From NCBI GenBank assembly GCA_036426205.1, contig WSYH01001247.1, positions 1-64,000 on the forward strand: DNA of 64,000 nt, given 5' to 3'. The notes below the pieces were generated by a model. That model searched no databases and was not told the origin of the DNA. It saw nothing but the letters and a program-made list of their open reading frames with translations. Below, one piece after another: positions 11,106-22,800 of the stretch (its first letter is position 1; each line of letters begins with the position of its first letter). The DNA is from Ascaphus truei (lineage: Eukaryota; Chordata; Amphibia; Anura; Ascaphidae). The position numbers were made by a program, and so were the translations under genes.

Positions 11106-11413
11106 TGCAGAAGGTGCAACATTAGAAGATGAAGAGGAACGCACGACGCGGAGGGAGAAGGAAAGGACCCAAAATCAAAAATATATTAAAAAAGGTACCT
11201 TATTGTGTCATGAGACCCATCCAACTGCGATCCACTCGAAACCTCATAACCAAAAAAACGCTAATATACTTTTGATAAAGAACTCTGTGACGTTTGAAAC
11301 GCGTTGGATGGGTCTCATGACACAATAAAGTACCTTTTTTAATATATTTTTGATTTTGGGTCCTTTCCTGCTCCCTCCGGTTCGTGCGCTCCTCTTCATC
11401 TTCTACTTCTGCA
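11106..11413. repeat. Foldback element with arms of about 110 bp
   Basis: The left arm (about 11106-11225) and right arm (about 11303-11413) are reverse complements with few mismatches. They include GGACCCAAAATCAAAAATAT and CATGAGACCCATCCAAC on the left. A loop of about 77 bp contains TTTGAAACGCG. It is nested inside the hAT element. Confidence 0.9.
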
Positions 11414-12099
11414 TTCCAGCATTGGAAGTTGCACAGCCAGCCAGCCACACCAAGGAACGTGAGTAATTATTGCAACAGGGTTACCTACCAATGAGATTGA
11501 TCATGGGTGATCTTGCACTACCCACTACCTGTCTTCAGGAGGACTGTTCCCATATTGTTAGCTGCACTACCACTACTTTACATTTGTGCATATGGATTTC
11601 CTTTGATGTTGGTTCTGGCACTATATCATCATTTGACCTGGCATTTGAGCGCTCTGCTACCTCATCTATCTTGAGAAGGTCAACATGCCTGGTAATTACA
11701 CAGCGTGCAGCTGTCTCATTCAGCTTGTCCTGCACAGAATCACGCTTGGTATATTATAGTATAATGTTACTGCCACTTTAAATACTAATGCAGGAGGCTA
11801 TAGTAACAACACATGGTACATGTTGTTGACTGCCGGTGTGTCAGCGGGAACCTGTAGGTGCCGAATGACTATCCCTTGTCTGATGGTAAACTGTGGTCAG
11901 ACAGGAAGGGAGGGAGAGGGTAAACCCTAATATATTGCCCTACTGTTTAGTGATGGCACTGGAACGCTGGCACCAGAGACTTTTCTCAGCCGTGACTGCA
12001 CTCTGTTGCTGCAAAGCGGCGTTCGCGGCGATGGTACACGGAGAGAGGAGAAACACAGCTTACAGCCATGTATGTGTCTCTGTTAGGAATGGCAGTGCT

Positions 12100-12510
12100 G
12101 AACAAGCGCTTGCCGGGGAGGGAGGGGCGGGGGGACTCGCGCTTGTTAGGGAGGGTCGGGGGAGTCACGCTTGTCGGGGAGGGGGGAGTCACGCTTGTCG
12201 GGGAGGAGTTGGAGGAGTCACGCTTGTCGGGGAGGGGGGAGTCACGCTTGTCGGGGAGGAGTTGGGGGAGTCACGCTTGTCAGGGAGGGACGCTTGTCAG
12301 GGAGGGGCGGGGGGAGTCACGCTTGTCAGGGAGGGACGCTTGTCGGGGAGGGGCGGGGGAGTCACGCTTGTCAGGGAGGGACGCTTGTCAGGGAGGGGCG
12401 GGGGGAGTCACGCTTGTCAGGGAGGGACACTTGTCGGGGAAGGGCAGGGGGAGCCACGCTTGTCAGGGAGGGACACTTGTTGGGGAGAGCCGGGGGGAGT
12501 CACGCTTGCC
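12100..12510 (+). repeat. Minisatellite of GGAGTCACGCTTGTC units inside the hAT element
   Basis: About ten tandem units share GGAGTCACGCTTGTCAGGGA with variable spacers (GGGGCGGGG, GGGACGCTTGTC). A single related segment, GGGGAGTCGCGCTTGCC, sits near the left end of the same transposon (about 9376-9395). The array therefore appears to be an expansion of native hAT subterminal sequence. All three frames stay open through parts of it, which gives artefactual ORFs. Confidence 0.88.
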
Positions 12511-12568
12511 GCACTTCGACTGCCAATTCGCCACAAGTGGCGATTGGCGACAGGGTTGCCCACCCTGG

Positions 12569-13935
12569 GTCTAGCATTTAATTTTAAAATCAATTTAGCA
12601 GAAATGGAGGCTCTAAATATAAGTCTTCCAGCAGGGTTGGAGGCCCAAGTCAAAGAAAACTTCCCTTTCGAGTGGAAGAATAGAAGTATAAAATATTTAG
12701 GTACAAATATAACGGCAAAAGTAGAAGATCTGTTCCAGGCCAATTATACTCCATTAGCAAAAACAATAGAAAACGATTTAAAAAGGTGGAATAAGAGTAT
12801 TATCTTGTGGATAGGTAGAATTAACTGTATTAAAATGAATATACTGCCGAGGCTTATGTATTTGTTCCAGACTATTCCTGTGAAAGTTTCCAAGCAATAT
12901 ATTACATTATATATTCAGAGTAAAATTAATAGATTTATTTGGGAATTTAAAAGGTCAAGGACCAATACTAAAACATTGCAAAGACATAAGTCACAAGGTG
13001 GACTTGGTCTACCAAATATCAACAAATATTATCTTGCTACACAAGTGATTGCTCTTTTTGAATGGTTTCACTGTACTAAAAATAAACTTTGGGTGGAAGT
13101 TGAAAATAATTATTGCAAAGAAATAGAAACAAATAAGGCTCCATGGCTTAGGAAGACATAGCACTCAAGGTCTTTATGAACACCCCACTATTGGTGCAGC
13201 ATTATGTGCATGGGATGAAATTTCTAAAGATGAGAGAATCTCCACGTTCCCATCCCCTCTTACTCCAATATGTGGGAACACTGATTTCCCCCCAGGGCTT
13301 GACCCCAGAATATTTAAAACGTGGAGTCAAGCGGGTGTAATTAGACTAGGAGATCTAATTGAAACGGGTAAAATTAGATGTTTTAAAGACTTTCAGGACC
13401 AATTTGAATTTAAAGAAGGGGAGAGATGGCAATATATGCAAATTTGACATTATATTGACATTATAACACAAAGGTTGTTGAATCCTTTCGAAACAGTGCT
13501 GGTCTCGCTGGGTGCAGGCGGGCTCAATATATTGTACATCTATAGAACATTATTGGAAATCGAGATTGAACCTAAGCCAGGGTTTGTACTAGCTTGGGAA
13601 AAGGAGCTGGGTAGGGAGTACTCTGCACTCGAATTGACACACATGTGGAGTAATGCCAGCTCTTCCTCGATATCAACAAATATTTTAGAAAATGCATAAA
13701 GATAATGTACAGGTGGTATTACACACCACAAAAAATCAAAGAATGCTATCCAGGAACTTCCAATCAGTGCTGGAGAGGAACGATGCTTCATATCTGGTGG
13801 GAGTGTAACATAAAAAAGCGGTTTTTGGGATATGATATTAGAGCAGATTTTCAATATTACCAAGATTAGAATCCCAAAAGATCCAAGTATTATATTGCTA
13901 AACAGAGAAGGGGTGTATAGTATTCGCCACGGAGC
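12569..13935 (+). pseudogene. L1 ORF2, 3' part (RT thumb region to C-terminal Cys motif)
   Basis: This is the continuation of the L1 ORF2 interrupted at 9199. It encodes LAFNFKINLAEMEALNIS, then IKYLGTNI, WNKSIILWIGRINCIKMN and SQGGLGLPN. After 13160 it is frameshifted and decays. The C-terminal Cys/His element CWRG...LHIWWEC is recognisable near 13770-13805. Neighbouring frames carry the tail to about 13915. Confidence 0.88.
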
Positions 13936-14092
13936 TACTCATATCCTTTGTTAAGCAGTTGTGTCTTAAAGGTGGATAGAGAGGGTACTAGTCGGGTGTT
14001 GAGGGGAAGGGCATTCCAGAGGTGTGGGGCAGTCAGTGAGAAAGGTTTAAGGCGGGAGAGGGCTTTAGATACAAATAGGGTTTCCAGGTGGC
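13936..14092 (-). pseudogene. L2-like LINE fragment
   Basis: Reverse-strand sequence matches the terminal coding part of the L2-like elements at 57392-57832 and 62341-62815, for example the complement of GGCGGGAGAGGGCTTTAGAT at 14051-14070. It abuts the L1 tail directly. Confidence 0.75.
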
Positions 14093-15213
14093 TTGTCCAA
14101 AAATACTGGACAAAATGGTGAAAGGTGCGACGCGATCGACAATCGTTGGTGAGGAAGAATGTTATTTTTAAATGACCTGACTGTTACGTAATTTTTTTTA
14201 AATTTCACTCCAAGTATTCACCAATTTATATTCTGCTTCATAAAAAATCTGGGGAGGAGTCTTGGGAGGGAGCGCCCTTCCGAGGATTTTTTTTTTAGGA
14301 AATAAAATATGAATTAGTGCAAATTGGTGCATGCTTTGAGTGAAATTTATATCAATGACGTAATGGTCAGATCAGTTATAAATAACTTACCTGCAGTCAT
14401 ACTGTACATGGCGAGCAATACTGATCTTAATGCTGCTCCCACAAATTCCAAGATTGTTGCACCCCTCCTCATCCTCTCTCCCCTTATCCTCTCACCCCCT
14501 CCTCTCCAGAACCACTCTGAATCCAGTTATTCCATTTTTTATCAGTGTCCATGTATGTATTTTATGCAACCTATAGCCACTGGTGACAGAAACTCCCCTT
14601 CATTGCCATGATTGAGTGCAGCATGCGTTTTGGGCTGAGCCTCGGGCGTTTGTTGTCATGTTGCCCAGCAACGTGGGCTATTTAAGGGCGTTCCTGGAGC
14701 TACGTGGGCATCCTCTGATGAAGTCACTACCTGTGACGAAACGCATCAGGACGCTACGTTGTGCGTAGTGACGTCACTCCGGTCTGTTCGCACACTAACA
14801 CGGAAGCACAGACACGGGTGTAGCTGGTACCTCCAGGTGATTAACGGACACTTTACCAATGGGGGAAAGCAGGGAGCTCCTCGACACAGCACCGCTGGTG
14901 TCCGGTGGGTGAGGAGTTGTTCAGGACCGTGTTTGCAACTCTCTACGGTTGAGCTCCCAGGTGCCTCCCAGTTATCATGACACTGGCAGTGTGCATGCCT
15001 TCCTACCTCCATTATACATCAGACTGGTGATTATTCTCCTGCTGGCGAACGGACAGCTGTATACCCTGATAGTGACGTCACCCCTATTGAGATCTTATCT
15101 CATAAATGCTGTTTATATTTGTCCTCTTGTAAATCCAAGTCCAAGAGGCCTTTTTTATACATCATTATATGCCCCATACAGTATCACGCTATGGAGCTTG
15201 CGCTTCTTTTTCT
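14093..15213. other. Unassigned repeat-like sequence
   Basis: No gene was recognised. The stretch holds a short segment around 14090 (CTTGTCCAAAAATACTGGAC), a T-run (14287-14296) and a unit from about 14640 to 15213 that carries the hammerhead-like motif and runs into an AT microsatellite. That layout is typical of retroelement-derived repeats. Confidence 0.4.
14715..14742 (+). other. Hammerhead-ribozyme-like core (CTGATGA-stem-GAAA)
   Basis: CTGATGA is followed by a perfect 5-bp hairpin GTCAC-TACCT-GTGAC and then GAAAC. The conserved hammerhead core has CUGAUGA, stem II and GAAA in this order. One extra A lies between the core and the stem, and stems I and III are not convincing, so it is probably a relic. 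Penelope-like retroelements of animals are known to carry such motifs. Confidence 0.35.
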
Positions 15214-15214
15214 C

Positions 15215-15271
<57 letters not shown>
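15214..15271. repeat. (AT)n microsatellite
   Basis: A nearly pure AT dinucleotide tract of about 58 bp with one TTT interruption. Confidence 0.97.
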
Positions 15272-15273
<2 letters not shown>

Positions 15274-15449
15274 CTGTGACGGAAGTGCAAAACAAAAGAA
15301 ACCAATAGTGTAGTCTGTACTACAAGGGATAATGATTACAGAAAAGATAAACACGCACTCACAAGAATACACAGGTAATAAGCTTATCTGTGAGACGCTG
15401 TAGTCCTCATCTGGTCGGCACACAGGGTCTCATCTGTAGGACAGGTCAC

Positions 15450-16400
15450 CGTTTGTAGACTAAAACCAGGTCAAAGCCCCAAAGAATTTGTTGTACAGAT
15501 TGTCGGAGATTATTATGATGATCCGTTTGTGGACAATTTGTCTGGGTGGGCCGAAGCAATGGGTTCCACTAGTCCGTTTCCAAGAGACGGTGCCTTTGAT
15601 GATTTTCATATGTTGATGCTCAGAGGCACTTGTCAAGGGGATCCTGACTGGTTGTGGTTTGGTCCCAACCCAAAGAACAATATTAGATATAAGTGGAATA
15701 TTAAGCCCTCAAAAGAGCAGTGATAAGTCGTGGACCATGAGTAGTCCTAGAGGTCTCTTACAAACCATAGCCAATTATGTGGCACCTTCAGCCCAGGTTT
15801 ACACTGTTGTTACAATGCCATTTATAACTGTGGGTGACCAGTTGATTACTAAACCCCCTGATATTATGACTCTTAATGCATGGACAAAGACTCATGGTGT
15901 ACCAAAAACAAAGGGCGACATGAATTGTATAATACAGGAATATGTAATACACCTTGTTGAAAAGTTGAATGACATCTATGGTGATGTATCTATGTATCTT
16001 CCTTGTTCCACAGGTACGCCAACACACCCTTTCAAACCAGGTGACACGGTCCTGGTCAAGCAACTGTTCAAAAACAAGACTCTGGATCTTCCCTTCGGCA
16101 AACCAACCACCATCATCGCCGTCACCCGTACTGCAATCTTGACAGAAGACAGCCCAACATGGATACACGCAAGCCGTGTGAAGACCGCACCAATTGGTTT
16201 CCGTGGTCCACCCATCCTGGACCCGTCAGCAAGCTCCTAATACTTGCCATGTGGTTATCTATTATAATAGCTATAATCCGGGGACTAATTGCGGGACTAA
16301 CTGCCTGTTATATGCAACACACGGAGACAAACACATATATAAATGTTACACCCACCAGTTGTATGTTCAATTGTACAGAATATTCTGGGTGACACAAAAG
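15450..16400 (+). pseudogene. Endogenous retrovirus remnant: integrase C-terminus and start of env
   Basis: A frame at 15659-16240 ends with a module like the retroviral integrase C-terminus: HPFKPGDTVLVK near 16024, then TWIHASRVKTAP near 16160. This style is that of gamma/epsilon-type retroviruses. An overlapping frame from about 16159 contains a hydrophobic stretch (LILAMWLSIIIAIIRGL) that could be an env leader. An upstream frame (15529-15723) is in retroviral context but not recognised. The copy is heavily deleted, with no gag, protease, RT or complete env, and only a 3' LTR. Confidence 0.65.
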
Positions 16401-16608
16401 GGAGAGATGCCAACCTTTGCGGTTCTCTCAGACCACCCATATATTAATCTCTAATCGTCACACGAGATACCTAGTAAGAGAGAGGTTTCTGCACGCCCAT
16501 GGTCTCTTGGAGGTTTCTCCCCCGGGAGTTTTTCCTCTCCTGAGTGGTGAGCAGAAGAATAAATGGGTTTGGTTAAATGGTTGTTCTTTTAGAACAAAAG
16601 GAGGGAAT

Positions 16609-17124
16609 TGAAGGGGTTAAAATTATATGTCAACTCTACAAATCTCAGGGATTGAAAGGGTGAATATAATCTGCTAGCTTTATCTTTCTTATATGAGCTG
16701 TTCCAGTACTGAGAGAATTAACTCACTATGCTAGTTGTAATCTTTATTTACTTCTGTTGTTTTCAGTTTGTCTTTTATACAATAGCACAAGAGCAGTAAC
16801 ATGTCCCAAACAATACAACTGCATGCTCTTGATAGACATTCCCTGTATTTCTCTTTGTAATGTAGAAGTAGAAACTGCCGGCCAAACACAAGCAAGATGT
16901 AATGATTTACTAATGCTTTGTCCAAAGACACAGATACATAACCTCTACAGAAACTTGTTATTTCTCATTGTTAAACATGATATATTATGTATTAACATGC
17001 CCTTGGTTTTCTGTATAAATGTTGAGGCACAACTGAATAAACTTTGAAGTGTGGAAGCAGACCTGTTGTCTGACTCTTCTCTTCCCGAGCTCGTATTTGT
17101 CTGTGTTTCGGAGAGTGCTAAACC
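16609..17124 (+). repeat. 3' LTR of the endogenous retrovirus remnant
   Basis: A purine tract (AAAAGGAGGGAA, about 16596-16607) precedes a TGAAGGGG start at 16609. The LTR contains AATAAA at 17036-17041 followed by GT/T-rich sequence, and probably ends near 17124 (CTAAACCA). The end coordinate is approximate because no second LTR is present to align. Confidence 0.55.
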
Positions 17125-17187
17125 AGTGCTGTCCAAATCCCTAGGTTGAGTGAAGTGATTCCTACCAAATTAAAAAAGTAAAGCTTT

Positions 17188-17862
17188 CAGGCATTAATTG
17201 CTAATTATTTTCTAGCTATTACCTTACAATATCAGTTTTCATTCTGTTATCTGAGTGTCACACCCTACCCCTCTTTTAATCTACTTGAGTCCCATCTGGA
17301 GGCAGTAATCAGATGGAACCTAGGAGTTAGGTGGCTTTTATCACACTACAAAGGCTGGTATTTATACCAAATACAAGGACTGTTTAAAATTGGGATTGTA
17401 CCAGATTGTTTTCATGCTGCATATATTTCTGTGTATGGCTACGTCCACGCTGCCTGTGCTGCACGCGCGCCTGCGAGTCGAGTCCCCCGGTCTGCAGTGA
17501 GCTGCAGGGGGAAAAACAGGGGGGGGGGCGTGACTGGGGGGGGCCATGACATCACCCAGCAGGTTAGCCCTCATTGGCTGAACCGCGGGGGGGGGGCGTA
17601 GCAGGAGCAGGAGTTTCTGTCGGTGCAGTGCGGCGCCCTCCCCTCGCAGCGGGCCTGGCACCATTGTGGGGCAGCTCTTGTCCCTGCAGCGTCGCCACAG
17701 TGGGCTCTGCAGTAGCCAGCGGGAACCTGGCCTATCTCTATGTATGAGGGTGTTGTAATGTTCCCTGTTTTTTTTCACATTTGTGGTATTAATTGCCAAT
17801 TTTCTTGCTGATATTTCCTTATAATATCAGTTTCCATTCTGTTATCTGAGCACACACCCTAC
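17188..17862 (+). repeat. Two 75-bp direct repeats flanking a GC-rich segment
   Basis: The segment at about 17190-17266 (ATTAATTGC...CTGTTATCTGAG...CACCCTAC) is repeated at about 17788-17861 with moderate divergence. About 520 bp lie between the copies, including a CpG-rich, G-run-containing stretch (17440-17720). No gene was recognised. Confidence 0.8.
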
Positions 17863-18084
17863 TATATATATATAGGGTGTGTGCTCATATATACTGTATG
17901 TTATATATATATATAAACATAAACGTCCCATTTGCGCTAGACTCCTTGAATAAAGGCTTTAAGCGCCGCCCTTTGTAACGCTAAACCAAATAACGTAACA
18001 CCACACAAGTTTGGAAGAAAAGGTCACCGCTTTAGTTTAACACCCGCTGTTAAAATCAGCCTGCCCGCCAGCCCAGCATGATCC

Positions 18085-18235
18085 ATGCGAATGGTGGTGA
18101 GATCCTTGCCCAGCGGCCAGCAATTGGCCACGCTCCCTCCCCCCGCCCGAAGCATGTGAATGGGGGGGAGGGGTCCTTGCCCAGCGGCCAGCAATTGGCC
18201 GCGCTCCCTCCCCCCGCCCAAAGCACTGTAAGATG
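18085..18235 (+). repeat. Tandem duplication with 71-bp period
   Basis: CCTTGCCCAGCGGCCAGCAA occurs at 18104 and 18175, with matching flanks (CTCCCTCCCCCCGCCC). Surrounding sequence (17870-18820) is GC-rich without a recognisable gene. Confidence 0.85.
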
Positions 18236-18821
18236 GGAGGGGGAGATCCTCATTCAGCCGATGTTGGGCTGCTTCCCTCCCCCTCCCGCCCCTAGGGTCA
18301 GCTTAGGCCCAGCCCTAAAGCTGGCGCCCAGCCTTTTACCAGCGTTAATTGGGCATAGGCCAGCCCGGCCCTACAGCCTGCGCCTCCAGCCTGCTGAGCT
18401 GTTCTAGGGGCTCCAGCTGAGGGACGGACCCTAAAGTCCTCGCCCGTTCTCCGTCTCCTGAGCTTGGCTGGAGCGGCAGCTCCGCTGTGACGAGGAGACA
18501 AACTGCTCCTGTGTGATACAAATCATGTTAATGTAACGGATATTCCCCCACCCAATCGCGGATTATAGTGTGGGTGCTAAGGACATACCGCGATCTGCGG
18601 TCTACAGGAAACTTCAGTAGTAGCGGGGGGCGTGGCCAAACGGGTCGGGGGGGGGGGGTGCGGCCATGACGTGAGGGGGCGCGGCCATGACGTGGGGGGC
18701 CGGAGCGGGAGGTGGGCGGGAGTGGGAGGATTGACAGGGAGGGGGGGGCGTGGCTTGAGCAGAGGGACCCGCTACTCTTCCCCCCCCTCCCTCCACGGGC
18801 TGCCATGGGCTGCAGGTAAGT

Positions 18822-18847
18822 AAAAAAAACACACACACGCAGGCACT

Positions 18848-18903
<56 letters not shown>

Positions 18904-19000
18904 GGCACTCACGCACTCATACACACACATACACACACACACACACACACACAGACAGGCACGCACGCACTCAGACACACACACAGACAGGCACTCACGC
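18822..19000. repeat. (CA)n/(CATA)n compound microsatellite
   Basis: CA runs are interspersed with CATA and with ACAGACAGGCAC(T/G)CACGCACTC units repeated at intervals of about 60 bp. The reverse-strand Val/Cys-rich frames across it are artefacts. Confidence 0.95.
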
Positions 19001-19239
19001 TGCTTTCACTCCACACTCCTCCCCGCTCCCCGAAGCCTCTCCTCCTCCCGCAGCCTCCCCTCCCCATTGGCTCACAGCCACACCACGTGACGCGTCGAAG
19101 CTAGGAAACACCATTCTCTTGTGTCTCCTAGCGGCTGACACGCCACAGCGTGTAGTCAGCTGTGCCGCCAGGGGGGACCGGGACCGGCTCGCGAGGATTC
19201 CCCTGCTGGTGGGGAACTCGCTACATTGCCGCCCGCGCC

Positions 19240-19828
19240 AACGAGCGCAGAGGGTCCAAGGCCTTACAGAGCACTTTTAACCACTGCTTCTGCAGCGAGG
19301 CGTCACCCCCAAGCATCACACAGTCCCAGCAAATCAATAAAACACACTCAGCTGGGCTTGTAACACCTCCCCCTATCAGGAGGACTCTTTGAGTCCTCCA
19401 GGCACTGCCCCTTTCCCATTGGCCTGTCCAGCTTTATTATGCCTGTGCTTCCCATCATCGTCGCTCGACATAGTCTATGGAAGCATTGGTATACTCTCTC
19501 AGTGACCCTCAGGTATTGACGCGGATTGGACGACTACCCCCTCTGGCTCTCGACTTCGGTCTACCTGGACTTCGTGACTTCTGGCGTCTCTGTACACGGC
19601 TTGTACCTTCGACACAGCAACTCTCCAATCCCTGATCTTGGCAAAGGCAAATACTACTCCTCCTCTACTACCGAAGGTACGGCAAGTATTGTCTTCATAC
19701 TATACCTGGCCTGGCAACACTAACAACCCACACTCCGGACGCGCTCCCTTTGCTGCGGGTGCGGTGTATCCCTACGTCCCACCTCAGCACAGGGGACGGG
19801 TCTGGTCTGCGGGCAGACCGGCGTAACA
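19240..19828 (+). repeat. 5' LTR (5' end unclear)
   Basis: From GAGCACTTTTAA (19267) to GGCGTAACA (19828) it is alignable to the 3' LTR. Shared blocks include TATTGACGCGGATTGGACGA and the CAGCACAGG...GACGGGTC segment. The first 340 bp of the 3' LTR find no clear match upstream, so this LTR is truncated or strongly diverged at its 5' side. Confidence 0.75.
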
Positions 19829-22800
19829 TGATGTCGAGCCCAAAGACGCGAGCAGCTGAATTAGATATGTGGATTCCTAACCCAAACCGTAAGCAGGTGA
19901 ATCTCAAGATTTTCGGGGTTCATTAATCAATGTGAGGTACAATTTGAAATGGCCCCACCAGTTTTACTGGCCGAAAGAAGGTGGCCTACGTTTTATCTGT
20001 TGACGGGTAGCGCACTGGCTTGGGCCTCCCCCATCTGGAGCGGCGAGATGACCTTACCCAGAATTACTCAGCCTTCAAGGCGGAATTCAGGCAAGTGTTT
20101 GATTCCCCCGCACGTCGGGAGGTGGGCGTCTTCTTCTCTTTTACAGGTTACTCAAGGGCGAAAGACTGGTGAACTGAATACGCCATAGAGTTCCGGACCC
20201 TTGCAGCAGAGACCAACTGGGAACAGGAGGCTACGTCGCCGTATTCTGGCAAGGACTGTCAGACAGCATCAAGGTGTACTTGCTCTAACCCAGGCCAGGT
20301 CTTTTGAAGGATCTCATCACTCTGGCGATTAGAGTGGACCAACGTATTCAGGTACGCCGCACGGAGCGCCAGCGCACTTCGCCCGGTAACCCCTTCGTCT
20401 CTCTTCTTCTCAGCACTACTACAGTCCCCAGGTCCACTTCACCGCTCGTCCTTCTTGGACTCGTCCGAACCGATGCAGTTGGGGGTTCAACGGGTTCGCC
20501 ACACCAATACGGCAATTCCGCCGCGCCGGGGAATTGTGCCATTATTGCGGACCTGCAAAAACATCGGACCCAAGAATGTCCTCCATCTCTGGAAAAGGGA
20601 ACACCCAGTGAGTATGAAGGGGCTCTTCGTGGGTGTTATGGCTCCTCGTCCCCTTCCCCAAAAGGATTCCCTAAGAAACTCACTATACCCGTGGCCTCTC
20701 AGGCCATAAGTCCGCGGCTCCACAGTAGCCTTCATAGACTCTGGAGCCGGAGGCAATTTCGTGGATCAAGAGTGTCGCCAACACTATCACATACCGTTCG
20801 TGGTGAAAAAGATCCCCATCGCCTTGGTGGGAATTGATGGGCATCCACTCACGCCGCATTTATCATTAGAGACGGTTCCGGTTGTACTTTCCTCTGATAA
20901 TATAAGGAAACACGTGACCCTCGATGTAATTCAGGCTCCGGGAACACCATAACCCTAGGTTTGCCATGGTTACAACTACACAAACCCACGGATCGATTGG
21001 ACATCCACCAACCCCATCACTTGGGAACCAAGGTCAGGCAAACCACAGAGGACTCCTAGAAATACCACCGTTCCTGAGACGAACCTCCCTAGTTTACCAC
21101 CAGTTTCTGGACGTATTTAATAAGGGCAATCTGACCTTCTACCCCCACACAGGTCATATGACTGTCCTATTGACCTGATTTCCTGGGTACACATACCTAA
21201 GTCCAAGACTTATCTCTGTCTCTCCCGAAACTAAGGCTATGGACGAGTACATCCAGAGAGAACTGAAGAAAGGTTTTATTCGTCCATCTATCACCAGCTG
21301 GAGCAGGGTCTTCTTCGTAAAGAAGAGGTGGAAAATTTAAGACCTTGTATTGAATCGAGGGCTTAACCGCATCACCGTAAAGAATCGCTACCCACTCCCC
21401 TTATCACTGAACTTTGATAGGTTGCAAGGTGCCAAAGTCTTCTCCAAGGTGGACCTCAGGGGGATTATACTTGTACGCATACGTCAGGAGACGAATGGAA
21501 AACGGCCTTCAACGCGTAGTGGCCACTACGAAACTTGTGATGCCTTTCGGATTGTGTAACTCCGACCGTTTTTCAAGATTTCATTAACGATGTCTTCCGT
21601 AAAGTACTCAACGACTTGTCATAGTTATCTGGATGATATCCTGATTTTTTAAAGAATTTACAGGACCACATCTTCATACATCTTAAGTAATCCTCTCGCC
21701 TTCGTGAACATCGCTTATATGCCAAGATGGAGAAATGTACCTTCCATCAGACTTCGACCAGTTTCTAGGCTACATTATTCCAGCGATGGTTTCATGATGG
21801 ATCCGGACAATTAAAAGCTGTTACTAACTGGCCTAGACCCGACTCTCTTAAATCCGTCCAGCGCTTCTGGGATTTGCGAATAAATACCGCAAGTTTATCC
21901 GAGATTTCTCCAGAATGTTGCCACTATCACAGCCCTTACGAAGAAGAAGGGGCCGATCCGTGGTTTGGTCACCAGAGGCCAATACCGCCTTCAACACACT
22001 TGAGGACGCTTTGTGTCCGCCACCGGTTCTCCATCACCCAACACTGATCTCCCTTTCGTGGTTGGAGGTGGACGCTTCTGATTCTGGCACGGTGCCATTC
22101 TATCCCAGAGACCTTCACCCAAGAAAAATTGCATCCCTGCCATTCTTTTCAAAGAAATTTACCTCGCAGAGAGGAACTACGACGGGGGAACAGAGAGTTA
22201 TCTGCCGTTAAAATGGCACTTCAAGAGAGGAGGATGCCTGCATCTCCTGGAAGGGTCGAGGAACCATTCACCATCCTCACAGACCATAAGAATTTATTAT
22301 ATATAGAGAACGCTCGCCGTCTGGGGTCCACGGCAAGCCCGCTGGTCTTTGTTCTTTTCCAGATTTAATTTCCAACTGTCATATATTCCTGGGACTAAAA
22401 ATGTCAAAGCCGATGCTCTCTCAAGACAACATTTCTTCCGAAGATAGACCAGAAGATTCCATGGAGACCATATTTACCTCACGAGAGAGTTTCGCCGCAA
22501 TTCCTCAGAAGCTTTGACAAGATCGTCAAGTCTCAAAGGTCCATTCCAAAGAACCTGAAGGTCCCCAAGGGCAAGCTTTCTGTGAGACCTAATTTCATAC
22601 CCGAGTTGGATTGGGGACATGCCTCGAGAGCGCTGATCATCCTGGCTACAAAAAGACTTTGGACCTATACGTCGCAACTTTTGGTGGCCCAAGATGTCCA
22701 AAGACATTTTCGAATATACGCACGCTTGTTCGGTCTGTGCGCAAAACAAGACAATTCATCAAAGGCTCACGGTCTTCTCCCTCCTCTGCCCATCCCAGAA

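Larger units (their letters stand above)
9200..12568. mobile_element. Non-autonomous hAT-type DNA transposon, 3369 bp, inserted in L1
   Basis: The ends are CAGGGGTGGGCAACC at 9200 and its near-complement ending at 12568, with further inverted similarity for about 50 bp. An 8-bp target duplication, GTCTGGCA (9192-9199) and GTCTAGCA (12569-12576), flanks it with one difference. It lies in L1 coding sequence that reads SLA on the left and LAFNF on the right. Eight-base duplications and CAGGGGTGG termini are hallmarks of hAT elements. No hAT transposase is visible; the interior holds a LINE fragment, a foldback and a minisatellite. The remainder (9250-9970, 11414-12090) shows nothing recognisable. 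Confidence 0.9.

Noticed and set aside
12100..12510. CRISPR array, suggested by regular spaced repeats
   Set aside because: Units are directly adjacent minisatellite copies with variable, non-unique spacers in a vertebrate genome; no cas gene.
11893..13161. 422-codon plus-strand frame as one gene
   Set aside because: It crosses the hAT boundary at 12568, joining minisatellite translation (Gly/Arg/Ser-rich) to L1 ORF2 by chance.
14715..14780. Functional hammerhead ribozyme
   Set aside because: Only core and stem II are visible. An extra A follows CTGATGA and stems I and III do not form convincingly, so only a relic motif is claimed.
15184..15423. Ile/Tyr-rich frames
   Set aside because: They are translations of the (AT)n microsatellite.
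18528..18916. Cys/Val-rich reverse-strand frames
   Set aside because: They are translations of the (CA)n microsatellite.
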